Positions 36,490 to 45,853 of a stretch of DNA of 64,000 bases are shown piece after piece. Source of the DNA: Pandoraea pulmonicola (GTDB lineage: Bacteria > Pseudomonadota > Gammaproteobacteria > Burkholderiales > Burkholderiaceae). Made by a program: the position numbers and the translations under genes. The stretch spans positions 3,720,001-3,784,000 of the forward strand of contig NZ_CP010310.2 in assembly GCF_000815105.2 (NCBI RefSeq). Direction: 5' to 3'. The notes beneath the pieces were generated by a model. That model was given only the letters and a program-made list of their open reading frames with translations. It searched no databases and was not told the DNA's origin. Within the stretch, counting starts at the first letter, position 1. Every line of letters starts with the position of its first letter.

Positions 36490-37293
36490 TTACCACGTGG
36501 CGATCAACGCGCCGTTGAACTTCGTCTTGATGAACTCCTTCACTTCGTCCGATTGATAGGCGCCGACCAGTTGTTTGACCCACGGCTTGTTCAGATCCTG
36601 CGTGCGCACGGCGATCAGGTTGGCGTACGGCCCCTTCAGGTCTTCGATGGCGATGGCATCGCGCTGCGGCGCCAGGCCGGCCTGAACGGCGAAGTTGGTG
36701 TTGATCGAGGCGGCATCGAGGTCCGGCAGCGCACGCGGCAACTGGGCGGCTTCGAGTTCCACGATCTTCAGCTTCTTCGGGTTCTCGACGATGTCGAGCG
36801 GCGTGGCGTTCTTGCCTTCGAGGCCGGCACGCAGCTTGATCAGGCCTTCCTTCTGCAACAGCAGCAGCGCACGATTGCCGTTAGACGGATCGTTCTGGAT
36901 GCCGACCTTGGCGCCATTCTTCAGATCCTTGAGCGACTTGACCTTCTTCGAGTAGAAGCCCAGCGGCGAGACGTACGTGAGGCCCGCGCTCACGATCTTG
37001 TAGCCGCGATCCTTGACCTGGCTGTCGAGGAACGGCTTGTGCTGGAAGCCGTTGGCGTCCAGATCACCCGCGTCGAGCGCAGCGTTCGGCTGTGCGTAGT
37101 CACTGAATTCGATGATCTTGATTTCGAGGCCGCGCTTGTGGGCGACCTGCTTCACAACTTCGAAGATCTGCGCATCCGAGCCGGCCATCGTGCCGACCTT
37201 CAGAGGCTTGTCTGCCGTCTGGGCCGAAGCGCCGACGGCGGCCAGCGCGAGCGTGGCGGCGAGGAATGCGTTGATCAGTTGACGAGACAGCAT
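36490..37293 (-). CDS. metQ: MetQ/NlpA-family methionine-type binding protein
   Basis: 267 residues. A signal peptide (LINAFLAATLALAAVGASAQ) is followed by LKVGTMAGSDAQIFEVVKQVAHKRGLEI and DYAQPNAALDAGDLDANGFQHKPFL, the MetQ/NlpA ligand-site signature. No lipobox cysteine is present, so it is a soluble periplasmic protein here. AAAAGGAGAA lies before the ATG. It is alone: metN and metI are not in the window, so it must share or use a remote ABC pair. A terminator hairpin lies about 190 bp upstream. Confidence 0.88.
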   Translation of the reverse strand: MLSRQLINAFLAATLALAAVGASAQTADKPLKVGTMAGSDAQIFEVVKQVAHKRGLEIKIIEFSDYAQPNAALDAGDLDANGFQHKPFLDSQVKDRGYKIVSAGLTYVSPLGFYSKKVKSLKDLKNGAKVGIQNDPSNGNRALLLLQKEGLIKLRAGLEGKNATPLDIVENPKKLKIVELEAAQLPRALPDLDAASINTNFAVQAGLAPQRDAIAIEDLKGPYANLIAVRTQDLNKPWVKQLVGAYQSDEVKEFIKTKFNGALIATW

Positions 37294-37483
37294 GTGCGAT
37301 TTCTCCTTTTGCTTTTGGACGCCTGTTGGGCATTTGTTCGGTATCGGGCAGACCTGCTGGGCCTGCGGCGGGCGCGAACTTCGCGACCCAGGCCTCGGAT
37401 GCTGCCATAGATGCGGGTATACGCGAAATACATTATCGGCATTTCCATATCCCCTGCCGGCGGCGATAGCGGCGGCAAATGAC

Positions 37484-37516
37484 AAAAAAACGCCCCTCCG
37501 GATCACCGAAGGGGCG
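37484..37516 (-). terminator. Terminator hairpin between the glycine-rich gene and metQ
   Basis: Minus strand: CGCCCCTTCG/CGGAGGGGCG with one mismatch and a 6-base loop, then seven Ts (37490-37484). It lies about 180 nt after the glycine-rich gene stop and about 190 nt before the metQ start. I read it as the end of the glycine-rich transcript; a metQ leader attenuator is an alternative. Confidence 0.75.
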
Positions 37517-37696
37517 CATCGCCGGGAGAACCGCCTGAGCACGGGCCGGGGGGTGGCGCGGCTGACGGGATACCGCCAGCCGGTCGCGTCAGGAACCAGC
37601 GATCAACCTGCGAAACTCGTACCACCATTGTTCGAAACGCCGGGCCGGTTCCCGCACGCGTTGTGCCGAACGCGTGCAGGCCCGCCCGTCACTGGC

Positions 37697-38323
37697 TCAA
37701 GGGCACGGCTCTTCGCCGTTCTGACCATTCATCTGACACCCCCCGCCGCCACCGAAACCACTGGGGCCACCGAACGCGGCAAGTCCGTTGCCGCCCGCTG
37801 CACCCCCAATACCGATACCACCGGGCCCGCTGGCACCCACGCCGCCGCTTGCTCCTGCAGCACCGCCGCTGCCGCCTCCACTACCGCCCCCGCTGCCACC
37901 ACCTCCACTACCGCCACCGCTGCCACCGCCGCCGCTGCCACCACCACTGCCGCCGCCGCCACTGCCACCACCGCCACTGCCACCACCACCGCCACCACCG
38001 CCACCACCGCCACTGCCACCACCACCGCCACCACCGCCACTGCCACCACCACCGCCACCACCGCCACCATGGCCGCCATGACCACCGTGACCGCCGCAGC
38101 CGCAGCCGCCAGCACCGCCGATACCTACACCTACGCCGCCACCCGCTCCCGGGCCGCCGAATCCACCGAATCCGCCCACGCCGATACCACCACCACCGAA
38201 GCCGATGCCACCGCCCCCGCCGCGTCCGCCGCCACCACCTCCGGCATGGGCGGCGTTGATCGAAATGCCGCAGAGCATCGCGGCCGCCGCCGCTCCCACC
38301 AAAGTCGCCTTGAACCCGTTCAT
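37697..38323 (-). CDS. Exported glycine-rich low-complexity protein
   Basis: 208 residues. A clean signal peptide (MNGFKATLVGAAAAAMLCGI, then SINAAHA) is followed by ~175 residues that are mostly glycine, with serine in GGGGS/GGGS repeats from about residue 95 to 150. A small CGCGGHGGHGGHGG patch may bind metal, and the end CQMNGQNGEEPCP has two cysteines. GGGGAGGGG precedes the ATG. The repeats are (CCACCGCCR)n-like at the DNA level, so copy number is likely variable. Function unknown; a flexible surface or periplasmic linker protein is a guess. The antisense frames are shadows. Confidence 0.7.
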   Translation of the reverse strand: MNGFKATLVGAAAAAMLCGISINAAHAGGGGGGRGGGGGIGFGGGGIGVGGFGGFGGPGAGGGVGVGIGGAGGCGCGGHGGHGGHGGGGGGGGGSGGGGGGGGSGGGGGGGGGGGSGGGGSGGGGSGGGSGGGGSGGGSGGGGSGGGSGGGSGGAAGASGGVGASGPGGIGIGGAAGGNGLAAFGGPSGFGGGGGCQMNGQNGEEPCP

Positions 38324-38712
38324 GGTCCCCTCCCCGCGCACATGCACGCCTCATTTCGGAACACGCCGCACCTCGCCATAAAGTGCAGCGTTACAGCGCC
38401 GGCGCATCAACGGGAAACGCGGGCAACAGGAAACCCACCCGCGCACAATGCGCGCAGGAGATCCTTCCCAACCGCCTGCGGGAATTCCGGGTTGGCGCTT
38501 CGCCATACACGATTCACATACGCGAATTCCGTGCCAGTCGACTCAACCCTTTGATTTGCAAAGAACTAATAACTCAATTTGCGAGACATCGTGAGACAGG
38601 CCGCGGAAAATGTATCGTTCATGAAACGCTTAAAACGCTGACAGCCGCGCCGAGCATCACCGGTCGCAACGGATGCTGCGTCGGACGCCCCACCCGCCAC
38701 GGTCGGCATTCG
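38324..38712. other. Intergenic region upstream of the glycine-rich gene
   Basis: 389 bp between the start of the glycine-rich gene and the end of the GlxA-type regulator gene. The part around 38560-38640 is AT-rich and may hold the promoter of the leftward gene. I see no gene, RNA or clear hairpin here. Confidence 0.5.
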
Positions 38713-39660
38713 TCACCCTCGCATACGCTCGCGCGCTTCGCGCAGCAACGCCTGCGGCGGCTTGCCCAGCGTGCGCACGAACGCGCGCCGCATGCGTTCC
38801 TCGTCGCCGAAACCCGTCACGTTCGCGACACGCGCAATGGACGCCTCCCCGGCCTCGAGCAGCGCCTGCGCCGCTTCGAGCCGAAGCTTCTCGATGGCCT
38901 TCGCCGGGGTGAGCCCTGTCTGCCGCGTGAATTCACGACTGAAGTGCCGCGCACTCCAGTGCACGTGCGCGGCCAACTGCTCGACCGACAGCGACTCGCG
39001 CAGATGCTCGCGCGCGTAGGCAAGCGCGGTGCGCACGCGATCCGAGCTGGGTTCGAGCGTCGACAGGGTGGAGAACTGCGATTGCCCGCCCGTCCGGCGG
39101 TAGTGCACGACGAGCAGGCGCGACGTTTCGCGGGCCACGTCGCCACCCCAATCGGCCTCCACCAAGGCGAGCGCAAGATCGATGCCGGCGGTCATGCCCG
39201 CCGACGTCCACACCGAGCCGTCGCGTACATAGATCCGGTCGTCTTCGACGATCACGCCGGGGTGCCGCTGTTGCAAGGCGCTCGCCTGTCCCCAGTGCGT
39301 CGTGGCGCGCCGCCCGTCGAGCAAACCGGCGTCCGCCAACGCGAAGGCGCCGGAACAAATGCTGCCCAGGCGTCGTACGCGAGACGCCAGCCGTACGAGC
39401 GCCTCGGCAAGTTCGGGCTGCGTCGGCACGACCCGCGTCGCGCCAGCTACCAGCACCGTGTCGAAGCGCCGCCGCCCAATCGCTTCCGTCGCCACGGCAA
39501 TACCCGCGGAATCCCGCACCAGCCCGCCCGCCACCGACACCACGCTCACGGCATAGCGCGGCGCCGGTTGCTCGAAGTTGGCGATCTCGAAGACCGACAT
39601 CGCCGCGAGCGAAATCATCTGGAAGCCCGGGTAGACCACCAACGCAATACGTTTCGTCAT
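38713..39660 (-). CDS. GlxA-family transcriptional regulator (DJ-1/PfpI + AraC)
   Basis: 315 residues. The N-terminal DJ-1/PfpI-like half has the nucleophile-elbow segment LGSICSGAFALADAGLLDGRRATTHW. The C-terminal AraC-type HTH (YAREHLRESLSVEQLAAHVHWSARHFSREFTRQTG, in parts; then FGDEERMRRAFVR) binds DNA. I start at the ATG at 39660 (MTKRIALVVYPGF). It is divergent from an SDR gene across 200 bp, which it probably activates. The effector is unknown. Confidence 0.91.
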   Translation of the reverse strand: MTKRIALVVYPGFQMISLAAMSVFEIANFEQPAPRYAVSVVSVAGGLVRDSAGIAVATEAIGRRRFDTVLVAGATRVVPTQPELAEALVRLASRVRRLGSICSGAFALADAGLLDGRRATTHWGQASALQQRHPGVIVEDDRIYVRDGSVWTSAGMTAGIDLALALVEADWGGDVARETSRLLVVHYRRTGGQSQFSTLSTLEPSSDRVRTALAYAREHLRESLSVEQLAAHVHWSARHFSREFTRQTGLTPAKAIEKLRLEAAQALLEAGEASIARVANVTGFGDEERMRRAFVRTLGKPPQALLREARERMRG

Positions 39661-39860
39661 GACAGAAAGATCGAAGTGCGGCAATGACTGCGCGACGAAG
39701 CCATTCTAGTGACGCGCGACGAAGCGCGTCGGACAAGAATGTCCTGAAAGGAGGCTTTCATGTCATTTGAGACATCAAGGAACTGGGCCAGACTGGCTCT
39801 CATCGGCGTGGCAATTCCCCCGCCGCGAACGAGTTCCCTTCATTGCACAGGACATTCATC

Positions 39861-40664
39861 ATGAGCCACACTCCGACCCCCGGCACTGCACTGATTACAG
39901 GCGCCTCCTCCGGCATCGGCGCCGTGTATGCCGACCGGCTCGCCCGCCGCGGGCATGATCTGATTCTCGTCGCCCGGAACACCGCCCGCCTGCGCGACGT
40001 CGCCCAGCGCCTGCGCGCGCAGACCGGCCGCCAGGTCGACATCCTCGGTGCCGATCTCGCCACACGTGACGGCCAGGCAGCGGTCGAAGCCCGACTGCGG
40101 GCGGACGCCGACATCGACGTGCTCGTGAACAACGCCGGCTTCGGTGCAGTCGCGCCCCTGCTGGACGCCGACGTCGAACAGATGAGCGCCATGATCGACG
40201 TGAACGTCACAGCGCTCACCCGCCTCACGTATGCCGCAGTACCCGGCTTCGTCGCGCGCGGGCGCGGCACGGTCGTCAACATCGCGTCCATCGTGGCCAT
40301 CGCGCCGGAATTGCTCAACGGCGTATACGGCGCGACGAAAGCCTACGTGCTGGCCTTCACACAGTCGCTGCAACACGAGTTGGCGGACAAGGGCGTGCGC
40401 GTACAGGCCGTGCTGCCGGGCCCGACCATCACGGAGTTCTGGGAAGTGGCCGGCAAGTCGCACGAGGCGTTGCCGCAGACGTGGTTGATGTCGTCGCAGG
40501 ATCTGGTCGACGCGTCGCTCGCCGGGCTCGATCAGGGGGAAATCGTGACGATTCCGCCACTGCAGGATGGCGAGGACTGGACGGCGCATGAAGCGTCGCG
40601 TCGCGCGCTGTCGCAAAAGCTCGCCCACGGCACGCCGGGCGCACGATACGCAGTGAAGGCGTGA
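39861..40664 (+). CDS. Short-chain dehydrogenase/reductase
   Basis: 267 residues. Rossmann nucleotide site TGASSGIGAVYADRL, NNAGFG, and catalytic residues S in NIASIVAIAPE and YGATK (Tyr-x-x-x-Lys) are all present; the arginine in VARNTARL suggests NADP. I start at 39861, where AGGA lies 8 bases upstream. It is divergent from the GlxA-type regulator and probably its target. The substrate is not known. Confidence 0.9.
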   Translation: MSHTPTPGTALITGASSGIGAVYADRLARRGHDLILVARNTARLRDVAQRLRAQTGRQVDILGADLATRDGQAAVEARLRADADIDVLVNNAGFGAVAPLLDADVEQMSAMIDVNVTALTRLTYAAVPGFVARGRGTVVNIASIVAIAPELLNGVYGATKAYVLAFTQSLQHELADKGVRVQAVLPGPTITEFWEVAGKSHEALPQTWLMSSQDLVDASLAGLDQGEIVTIPPLQDGEDWTAHEASRRALSQKLAHGTPGARYAVKA

Positions 40665-40715
40665 TGTCCCCGCCTTGATGGGGACCCGCTCGGCCGCCGG
40701 CTCGGTTCGCCTCAG

Positions 40716-41672
40716 TCAGTTCGCCTCGATCAGCTCGGCCGACGACTCGCGCAGGCATGCGGCGAACAACTGCGCGGCCGGCGTCGTCGTGTCTTCGCGC
40801 CAGTACAGAATCGCTTCGCCCAACGGCTCGAGCGGCGGCAACGGCAGCACACGCATCGTGCCGCGCTGCACATAGCGGCGCGCGAGCGAGAGCGGCAGGA
40901 TCGACACGAAATCGCCGCCGCGCAGCAGCGACAGGTTCAACGCCAGCGAACTGGACTCGATCGCCGGGCGCTGCAGCGTCACGCCGCGCTCGGCCAGGAT
41001 CTCCACCATCGTCGCAAACGCCGGCGAGCCACGCATCGGCGTGATCCAGCGCACCTCCTGCAAATCGTCCCAGGTGACCGGCGTGTCGGGGCCGCCCAGC
41101 GCGTGCCGCGCGCCGACCACGAAAACGAACGGCTCGTGATGCAACGATTCGTGGCGCATCACCGGCAAGTGCCCCGTCACGCGGTTTCGCCCCAGCGCCA
41201 GATCGAGATTGCCTTCGTCCATCATCTTGAGCAACCGGTCGAGCGTGGCTTCGACGAACGAGAACGACGCACTGGGCGCGCGCCGAGTGAACAGTTCGAC
41301 GGCATGGGCGATGAGCGGCTGCGGAATCGTCACGACCGCGCCGAAGCGCACGTGCCCGGCAGTGCCGGCCGTCAGTGCGCTCACGTCACGCCGGGCCAGT
41401 TCGATCTGTCGCAGAATCTCGCGCCCGCGCTCGACCAGCACCCGTCCGATGCCTGTCAACTCAACGGCGTTGCCCACCCGGCGCAGCACCGGCGCGCCGA
41501 GTGCGTCCTCGATTTCGGCTATCTGCTTCGAGATGGCCGGCTGCGTGACATGAAAGGCCGCCGCCACGCGCGTGACCTGCCGCAACTCGCCCAGCGTCAC
41601 CAGAATGCGCAGATGCCCCAGCTTCAGGCCGCTGCGGAAAAAGCGCTCTATCGAATTGTCGGTCGTGGACAT
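40716..41672 (-). CDS. LysR-family regulator of the sugar-acid-type operon
   Basis: 318 residues. The helix-turn-helix region LGHLRILVTLGELRQVTRVA and AFHVTQPAISKQIAEIEDAL, followed by LVERGREILRQIELARRDV, is of the CbbR/GbpR galactose-binding-regulator style. It starts at 41672 (MSTTDNSIERFF); the upstream extension is rejected. It is divergent from the MFS-SDR-IlvD-HIBADH operon, with a dyad between the two. Activation of that operon by its substrate is inferred. Confidence 0.9.
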   Translation of the reverse strand: MSTTDNSIERFFRSGLKLGHLRILVTLGELRQVTRVAAAFHVTQPAISKQIAEIEDALGAPVLRRVGNAVELTGIGRVLVERGREILRQIELARRDVSALTAGTAGHVRFGAVVTIPQPLIAHAVELFTRRAPSASFSFVEATLDRLLKMMDEGNLDLALGRNRVTGHLPVMRHESLHHEPFVFVVGARHALGGPDTPVTWDDLQEVRWITPMRGSPAFATMVEILAERGVTLQRPAIESSSLALNLSLLRGGDFVSILPLSLARRYVQRGTMRVLPLPPLEPLGEAILYWREDTTTPAAQLFAACLRESSAELIEAN

Positions 41673-41724
41673 GAGACGGTCTCGAAAAGCCCATGGGCGC
41701 GGAATCTCTTCCCCCCGCAGAGCC

Positions 41725-41749
41725 GACATCATAACCAAACGGTAATGTC
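41725..41749. promoter_or_regulatory. LysR-type operator candidate in the divergent region
   Basis: GACAT (41725) and ATGTC (41745-41749) flank an inner ATAACC/GGTAAT dyad, a T-N11-A-like LysR site. It lies 53 bp upstream of the LysR start and 220 bp before the MFS start. Confidence 0.5.
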
Positions 41750-41969
41750 GCGCACGCAAAGTGTGATTTGCCGCGCAGGCGGCGCGCGCCTTACCCTTCG
41801 ATCGAGCAGCACTGCCGTAGCGAGAATTTCAGTGGCGCAGGCGAGGATCTGCGATGAAACGCCACGCCAGCTCCGGCAGGACTCGCGCATAACCGAATGC
41901 GCGGTGCGCAATGGCGGCTGCTCGATAATTCGACGTGCCCGACGGCACGCATTCACGGAGACAACACCC

Positions 41970-43298
41970 ATGAGCACGTCCCTTTCCGGCGGCGCGCAGC
42001 CGCATGCCGGCGCGAGTTCCGCCCTGGACCCCGCCCAGCGCGACGCCCTGTATCGCAAGCTGACCTGGCACATCATCCCGTTCCTGTTCCTCGCGTTCAT
42101 CGTCGCGTATATCGATCGCGTCAACGTGAGCTTCGCGAAGCTGCAGATGCTCTCGGATCTGTCGCTATCGGAGACCGTGTACGGGGCCGGCGCAGGTGTC
42201 TTCTTCCTCGGCTACTTCCTCTTCGAGGTGCCGAGCAACCTGATCCTGCACCGCGTGGGCGCGCGTATGTGGATCGCCCGCATCATGGTCACGTGGTCGA
42301 TCATCTCGTGCCTCACGATGTTCACGCAGGGGCCGGTGTCGTTCTACGTGCTGCGCTTCCTGCTCGGCGTGGCCGAGGCGGGCTTCTTCCCGGGCATCGT
42401 GCTCTATCTGTCGACGTGGTTTCCGTCGAGCAAGCGCTCGCAGATCATCGCGCTGTTCATGGTGGCGATTCCGGTGTCGGGCGCCATCGGCGGCCCGCTT
42501 TCGGGTTGGATCATGCAGCGGTTCGGCGGCATGCACGGTTATGCCGGCTGGCAGTGGCTGTTCCTCATCGAAGGACTGGCGTCGCTGCTCGTGGGCATTG
42601 CCGCCTTCTTCGTGCTGCAGGACCGGATCGAGACGGTGAAATGGCTCAGCGCCGACGAGAAGCGTCTGCTGGCGCAGGATCTCGCGGCGGATGACCGCAC
42701 GCGCGCGCATCACAGCGTGCGCGAGGTGTTCGGCAGCGGCAAGGTCTGGCTGCTCGGCCTGCTCTACTTCTGCATCGCGATGGGCAACTATGGACTGGTG
42801 TTCTGGCTGCCGACGATGATCCGCGCGGCCGGCGTGGCCAACCTCGGCAACATCGGTCTGCTCTCGGCCGTGCCCTCGCTGGTGAGCGCCGTGGCAATGA
42901 TCCTGATCGCGCGCCACGCGGACCGGCACAACGAGCGCCGCGTGCACGTGGCCGTTTGCTGCGTGCTGGGGGCGACCGGCATGCTTGCGTCGGTGCTGCT
43001 CGCCGACCATCTGTGGTGGTCGATGGCCGCGCTCGTCGTGGCCGCCATCGGCATCAACTCGATCGCACCGGTCTTCTGGGGCATTCCGACGGCCATGATG
43101 GGCGGCGCCGGTGCGGCGGCCGCCATCGCGCTGATCAATTCGACCGGCAATCTCGCGGGCTTCGTCAGCCCGTATGTCATCGGCTTCCTGAAGGACAGCA
43201 CCGGCCAACTGCTGCCGGGCATGATCGTGCTCGCCTGCGTGCTGGCGGCCGGCGCCGTCATCGTGCTCTCGCTCAAGCCGCAGCGGAGCCAAGCATGA
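41970..43298 (+). CDS. MFS transporter, anion:cation symporter type
   Basis: 442 residues and twelve helices. N-terminal LTWHIIPFLFLAFIVAYIDRVNVSFAKL, then GYFLFEVPSNLILHRVGARMWIARIM, are the ACS-family signatures (hexuronate, tartrate, phthalate or galactonate importers). It is the first gene of a four-gene operon and overlaps the SDR gene by 4 bases. Import of an organic or sugar acid anion is likely; the exact substrate is unknown. GGAG lies 9 bases before the ATG. Confidence 0.92.
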   Translation: MSTSLSGGAQPHAGASSALDPAQRDALYRKLTWHIIPFLFLAFIVAYIDRVNVSFAKLQMLSDLSLSETVYGAGAGVFFLGYFLFEVPSNLILHRVGARMWIARIMVTWSIISCLTMFTQGPVSFYVLRFLLGVAEAGFFPGIVLYLSTWFPSSKRSQIIALFMVAIPVSGAIGGPLSGWIMQRFGGMHGYAGWQWLFLIEGLASLLVGIAAFFVLQDRIETVKWLSADEKRLLAQDLAADDRTRAHHSVREVFGSGKVWLLGLLYFCIAMGNYGLVFWLPTMIRAAGVANLGNIGLLSAVPSLVSAVAMILIARHADRHNERRVHVAVCCVLGATGMLASVLLADHLWWSMAALVVAAIGINSIAPVFWGIPTAMMGGAGAAAAIALINSTGNLAGFVSPYVIGFLKDSTGQLLPGMIVLACVLAAGAVIVLSLKPQRSQA

Positions 43299-44074
43299 GT
43301 GTTCCCGTCTGTCTCGTCACCGGCGCCGCCACAGGCATCGGTGCGGCCACCGCCCTGCGCTTCGCCCGCGAGGGCTGGGCCGTCGCCATCAACAACTTCG
43401 ACGACAGCACCCGTGCGGCGGCCGAAGCCATCGCCGCACAGTGCCGCGAAGCCGGTGCGCAAACGCTCGTGATCGACGCCGACGTCGGCGACGACGCCGC
43501 CTGCCGACGCATGACCGAGGCGGTCGCTTCGCGCTGGGGACGGCTCGACGCGTTGGTGAACAGCGCCGGCACGACCCGCGTGATTCCGCACGGCGAGCTC
43601 GACGCCATCGACGCCGCCGAGTTCGAGCGCATCTACCGCGTGAACCTCATCGGCATGTTTCAGATGACGCGAGCCGCCTCCGGACTGTTGCGAGCGCGCG
43701 CCGCCGAGGCGCCATCGGCGTCGGTCATCAATATTTCGTCGCTCGCATCGCTGAACGGCACCGGCTCGTCGATCGCGTATGCCGCGTCGAAGGGCGCGGT
43801 CAACGCGCTCACGCTCTCGCTCGCTCGCAACCTCGCGCCGCACGTTCGCGTGAACGCCATCGCCCCCGGCATGGTCGACGACGGCCTGCTGCGCCGCGTG
43901 CTCGGCGACGAGGCCTACGGCCGCGTGGTCGACGGCATGCGCGAGAACGCGCCACTCAAGCGGGTTTCGCAGCCGTCGGAAATCGCCGGGCTCGCCTGGT
44001 TTCTGACCGCCCACGCGCCCGCGATGACGGGGCAGGTGCTCGCCATCGAAAACGGCCTGCTGCTCAATACCTGA
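43295..44074 (+). CDS. SDR-family oxidoreductase (3-oxoacyl-reductase-like)
   Basis: 259 residues. Nucleotide site TGAATGIGAATALRF, NSAGTTR, catalytic Ser in ISSLASLNG and Tyr/Lys in YAASKG. Such enzymes often oxidise a sugar or hydroxy acid in catabolic operons. The ATG overlaps the MFS stop (ATGA). The dehydratase gene follows after 30 bp. It probably carries out the first or a later oxidation of the imported substrate. Confidence 0.9.
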   Translation: MSVPVCLVTGAATGIGAATALRFAREGWAVAINNFDDSTRAAAEAIAAQCREAGAQTLVIDADVGDDAACRRMTEAVASRWGRLDALVNSAGTTRVIPHGELDAIDAAEFERIYRVNLIGMFQMTRAASGLLRARAAEAPSASVINISSLASLNGTGSSIAYAASKGAVNALTLSLARNLAPHVRVNAIAPGMVDDGLLRRVLGDEAYGRVVDGMRENAPLKRVSQPSEIAGLAWFLTAHAPAMTGQVLAIENGLLLNT

Positions 44075-44104
44075 GCCCCACGACAAGACTCAAGGACGTC
44101 CCCC

Positions 44105-45853
44105 ATGACTGACCTGCACAAACACCGCTCGCGCACCGTGACCGAAGGTGTGACGCGTACGCCGCACCGCGCCTTCCTGCGAGCCACGGGCCTCGACGAC
44201 GAAGCGATCGACAAACCCTTCGTCGCCATCGTCGACACGTTCGGCGAGAACACGCCCTGCTCGATGTCGCTCAACCAGATCTCCGACAACGTGCGGCTCG
44301 GCGTGGCCGCCGGGGGCGGCGTGCCGATTCGCGGCTCGGCCATCTCGGTGTCGGACGGCACCTCGATGAACCACTCCGGCATGCGCTTCTCGCTGGTCTC
44401 GCGCGAGACGATCGCCGACAGCGTCGAGCTCTTCGTGCGTGCGCACTGCTATGACGCGCTCGTCGGCGTGGCCGGTTGCGACAAGACGCTGCCCGGCATT
44501 CTGATGGGCATGGTGCGCGTGAACGTGCCCGGCGTGTTCCTGTTCGGCGGCGCGATGTTGCCGGGCGTGGCGCCCGACGGTTCGCAAGCCACGATCCTCA
44601 CGGCCATCGAGGCGGTGGGCACGGCCCAGCGCGGCGACATGTCCGCCGAGACGCTGCGCGGCATCGAGAAACGCTGCACGCCGACGGCCGGCTCCTGCCC
44701 GGGACAATTCACCGCGAACACGATGGCCATGGTCGCCGAAGTGCTCGGCCTCGCGCCGCTGGGCTCCGCGATGGTGCCCGCCGTGTACAGCGAGCGCATC
44801 GCCATCGCCCGCCGGGCCGGGGAGAACGTCATGCGCGCACTGCGCAACGGCGGACCGCTGCCGCGCGATCTGGTCACGCGCAAGAGCCTGGAGAATGCGT
44901 GCGCCGCCGTGGCCGCGACCGGCGGATCGACCAACGCCATGCTGCATATCCCCGCCATCGCGCATGAAGCGGGAATCCGTTTCACACTGGACGACGTGTC
45001 CGAAGTGCTCGCCCGCACGCCGCTCATCGGCGACATGCAACCGGGCGGACGCTACCTGGCCGTCGACCTGCACCACGTCGGCGGCGTGCCCGCCGTGCTC
45101 AACGCATTGCTCGCCGGCGGCCATCTTCACGCCGACACGCTCACGCAAAGCGGCGAGACCCTCGAAGTCGCGCTGCGAGCGTTCCCCGGGCCAGACGGAC
45201 GCGTCGTCAAGCCGCACACCGAACCGCTCTCGCCCAACGCCGGCCTGGTGGTACTTCGCGGCAATCTCGCCCCGGACGGCGCCGCGCTCAAGACGGCCGG
45301 GCTCAAACAACTGGTGTTCTCCGGCACCGCGCGCGTATTCGAGACGGAGGAAGACTGCATGGCCGTGGTCTCGGCGCAGGCCTACCGCGAAGGCGACGTG
45401 CTCGTGATTCGTAACGAAGGCCCGAAGGGCGGCCCCGGCATGCGCGAAATGCTGAGCGTGACGGCCGCGATCTACGGTCAGGGGATGGGAGAGAAGGTGG
45501 CGCTGCTGACCGATGGCCGCTTCTCGGGCGCCACGCGCGGCATGTGCATCGGTTATGTCGGCCCCGAGGCGGCGGCGGGTGGACCGATCCGCTTGCTTCG
45601 CGACGGGGATCGCATCCACATCGACGCCATCAAGGGTAAGCTCGATGTCGAACTCTCCGACGAGGCGCTCGCCGCACGCGCCGCCGAGGCCAAGCCGTTC
45701 GTGCGCGGCCACCTTGGCGGCGTGCTCGAGAAGTACGAAGCGCTCGTGCGACCGGCCAAGCTCGGCGCCGTCACGCATTCGGGGGCCGTGCAATGGCCCT
45801 ACGAAGCCTCGCTCGGGGAGACGTCAACCGTTGTCGAGGATATGAAGCGATGA
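44105..45853 (+). CDS. IlvD/Edd-family dehydratase (sugar-acid type)
   Basis: 582 residues. Cluster-ligand cysteines are Cys52 (NTPCSM), Cys125 ([12 protein letters not shown]) and Cys198 ([14 protein letters not shown]). The active-site region [14 protein letters not shown] and the C-terminal GMREML and [11 protein letters not shown] are intact. The family includes dihydroxy-acid, phosphogluconate, arabonate, xylonate and related dehydratases. The context (sugar-acid-type MFS, SDR and a HIBADH homologue) favours a sugar acid over branched-chain synthesis. It overlaps the next gene by 4 bp. Confidence 0.9.
   Translation: MTDLHKHRSRTVTEGVTRTPHRAFLRATGLDDEAIDKPFVAIVDTFGENTPCSMSLNQISDNVRLGVAAGGGVPIRGSAISVSDGTSMNHSGMRFSLVSRETIADSVELFVRAHCYDALVGVAGCDKTLPGILMGMVRVNVPGVFLFGGAMLPGVAPDGSQATILTAIEAVGTAQRGDMSAETLRGIEKRCTPTAGSCPGQFTANTMAMVAEVLGLAPLGSAMVPAVYSERIAIARRAGENVMRALRNGGPLPRDLVTRKSLENACAAVAATGGSTNAMLHIPAIAHEAGIRFTLDDVSEVLARTPLIGDMQPGGRYLAVDLHHVGGVPAVLNALLAGGHLHADTLTQSGETLEVALRAFPGPDGRVVKPHTEPLSPNAGLVVLRGNLAPDGAALKTAGLKQLVFSGTARVFETEEDCMAVVSAQAYREGDVLVIRNEGPKGGPGMREMLSVTAAIYGQGMGEKVALLTDGRFSGATRGMCIGYVGPEAAAGGPIRLLRDGDRIHIDAIKGKLDVELSDEALAARAAEAKPFVRGHLGGVLEKYEALVRPAKLGAVTHSGAVQWPYEASLGETSTVVEDMKR

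Noticed and set aside
37484..37516. SAM- or methionine-responsive riboswitch before metQ
   Set aside because: Only one simple hairpin with a T-run is present; the multi-helix core and conserved loops of known SAM riboswitches are missing.
37840..38080. Tandem repeat block considered as CRISPR or satellite
   Set aside because: The repeats are in frame with a glycine/serine coding sequence, with no spacer-repeat periodicity and no cas genes.
37788..38081. Poly-proline frame (PPPPLPPP) on the plus strand
   Set aside because: It is the antisense of the glycine-rich gene, which has a signal peptide and ribosome site; the proline frame has neither.
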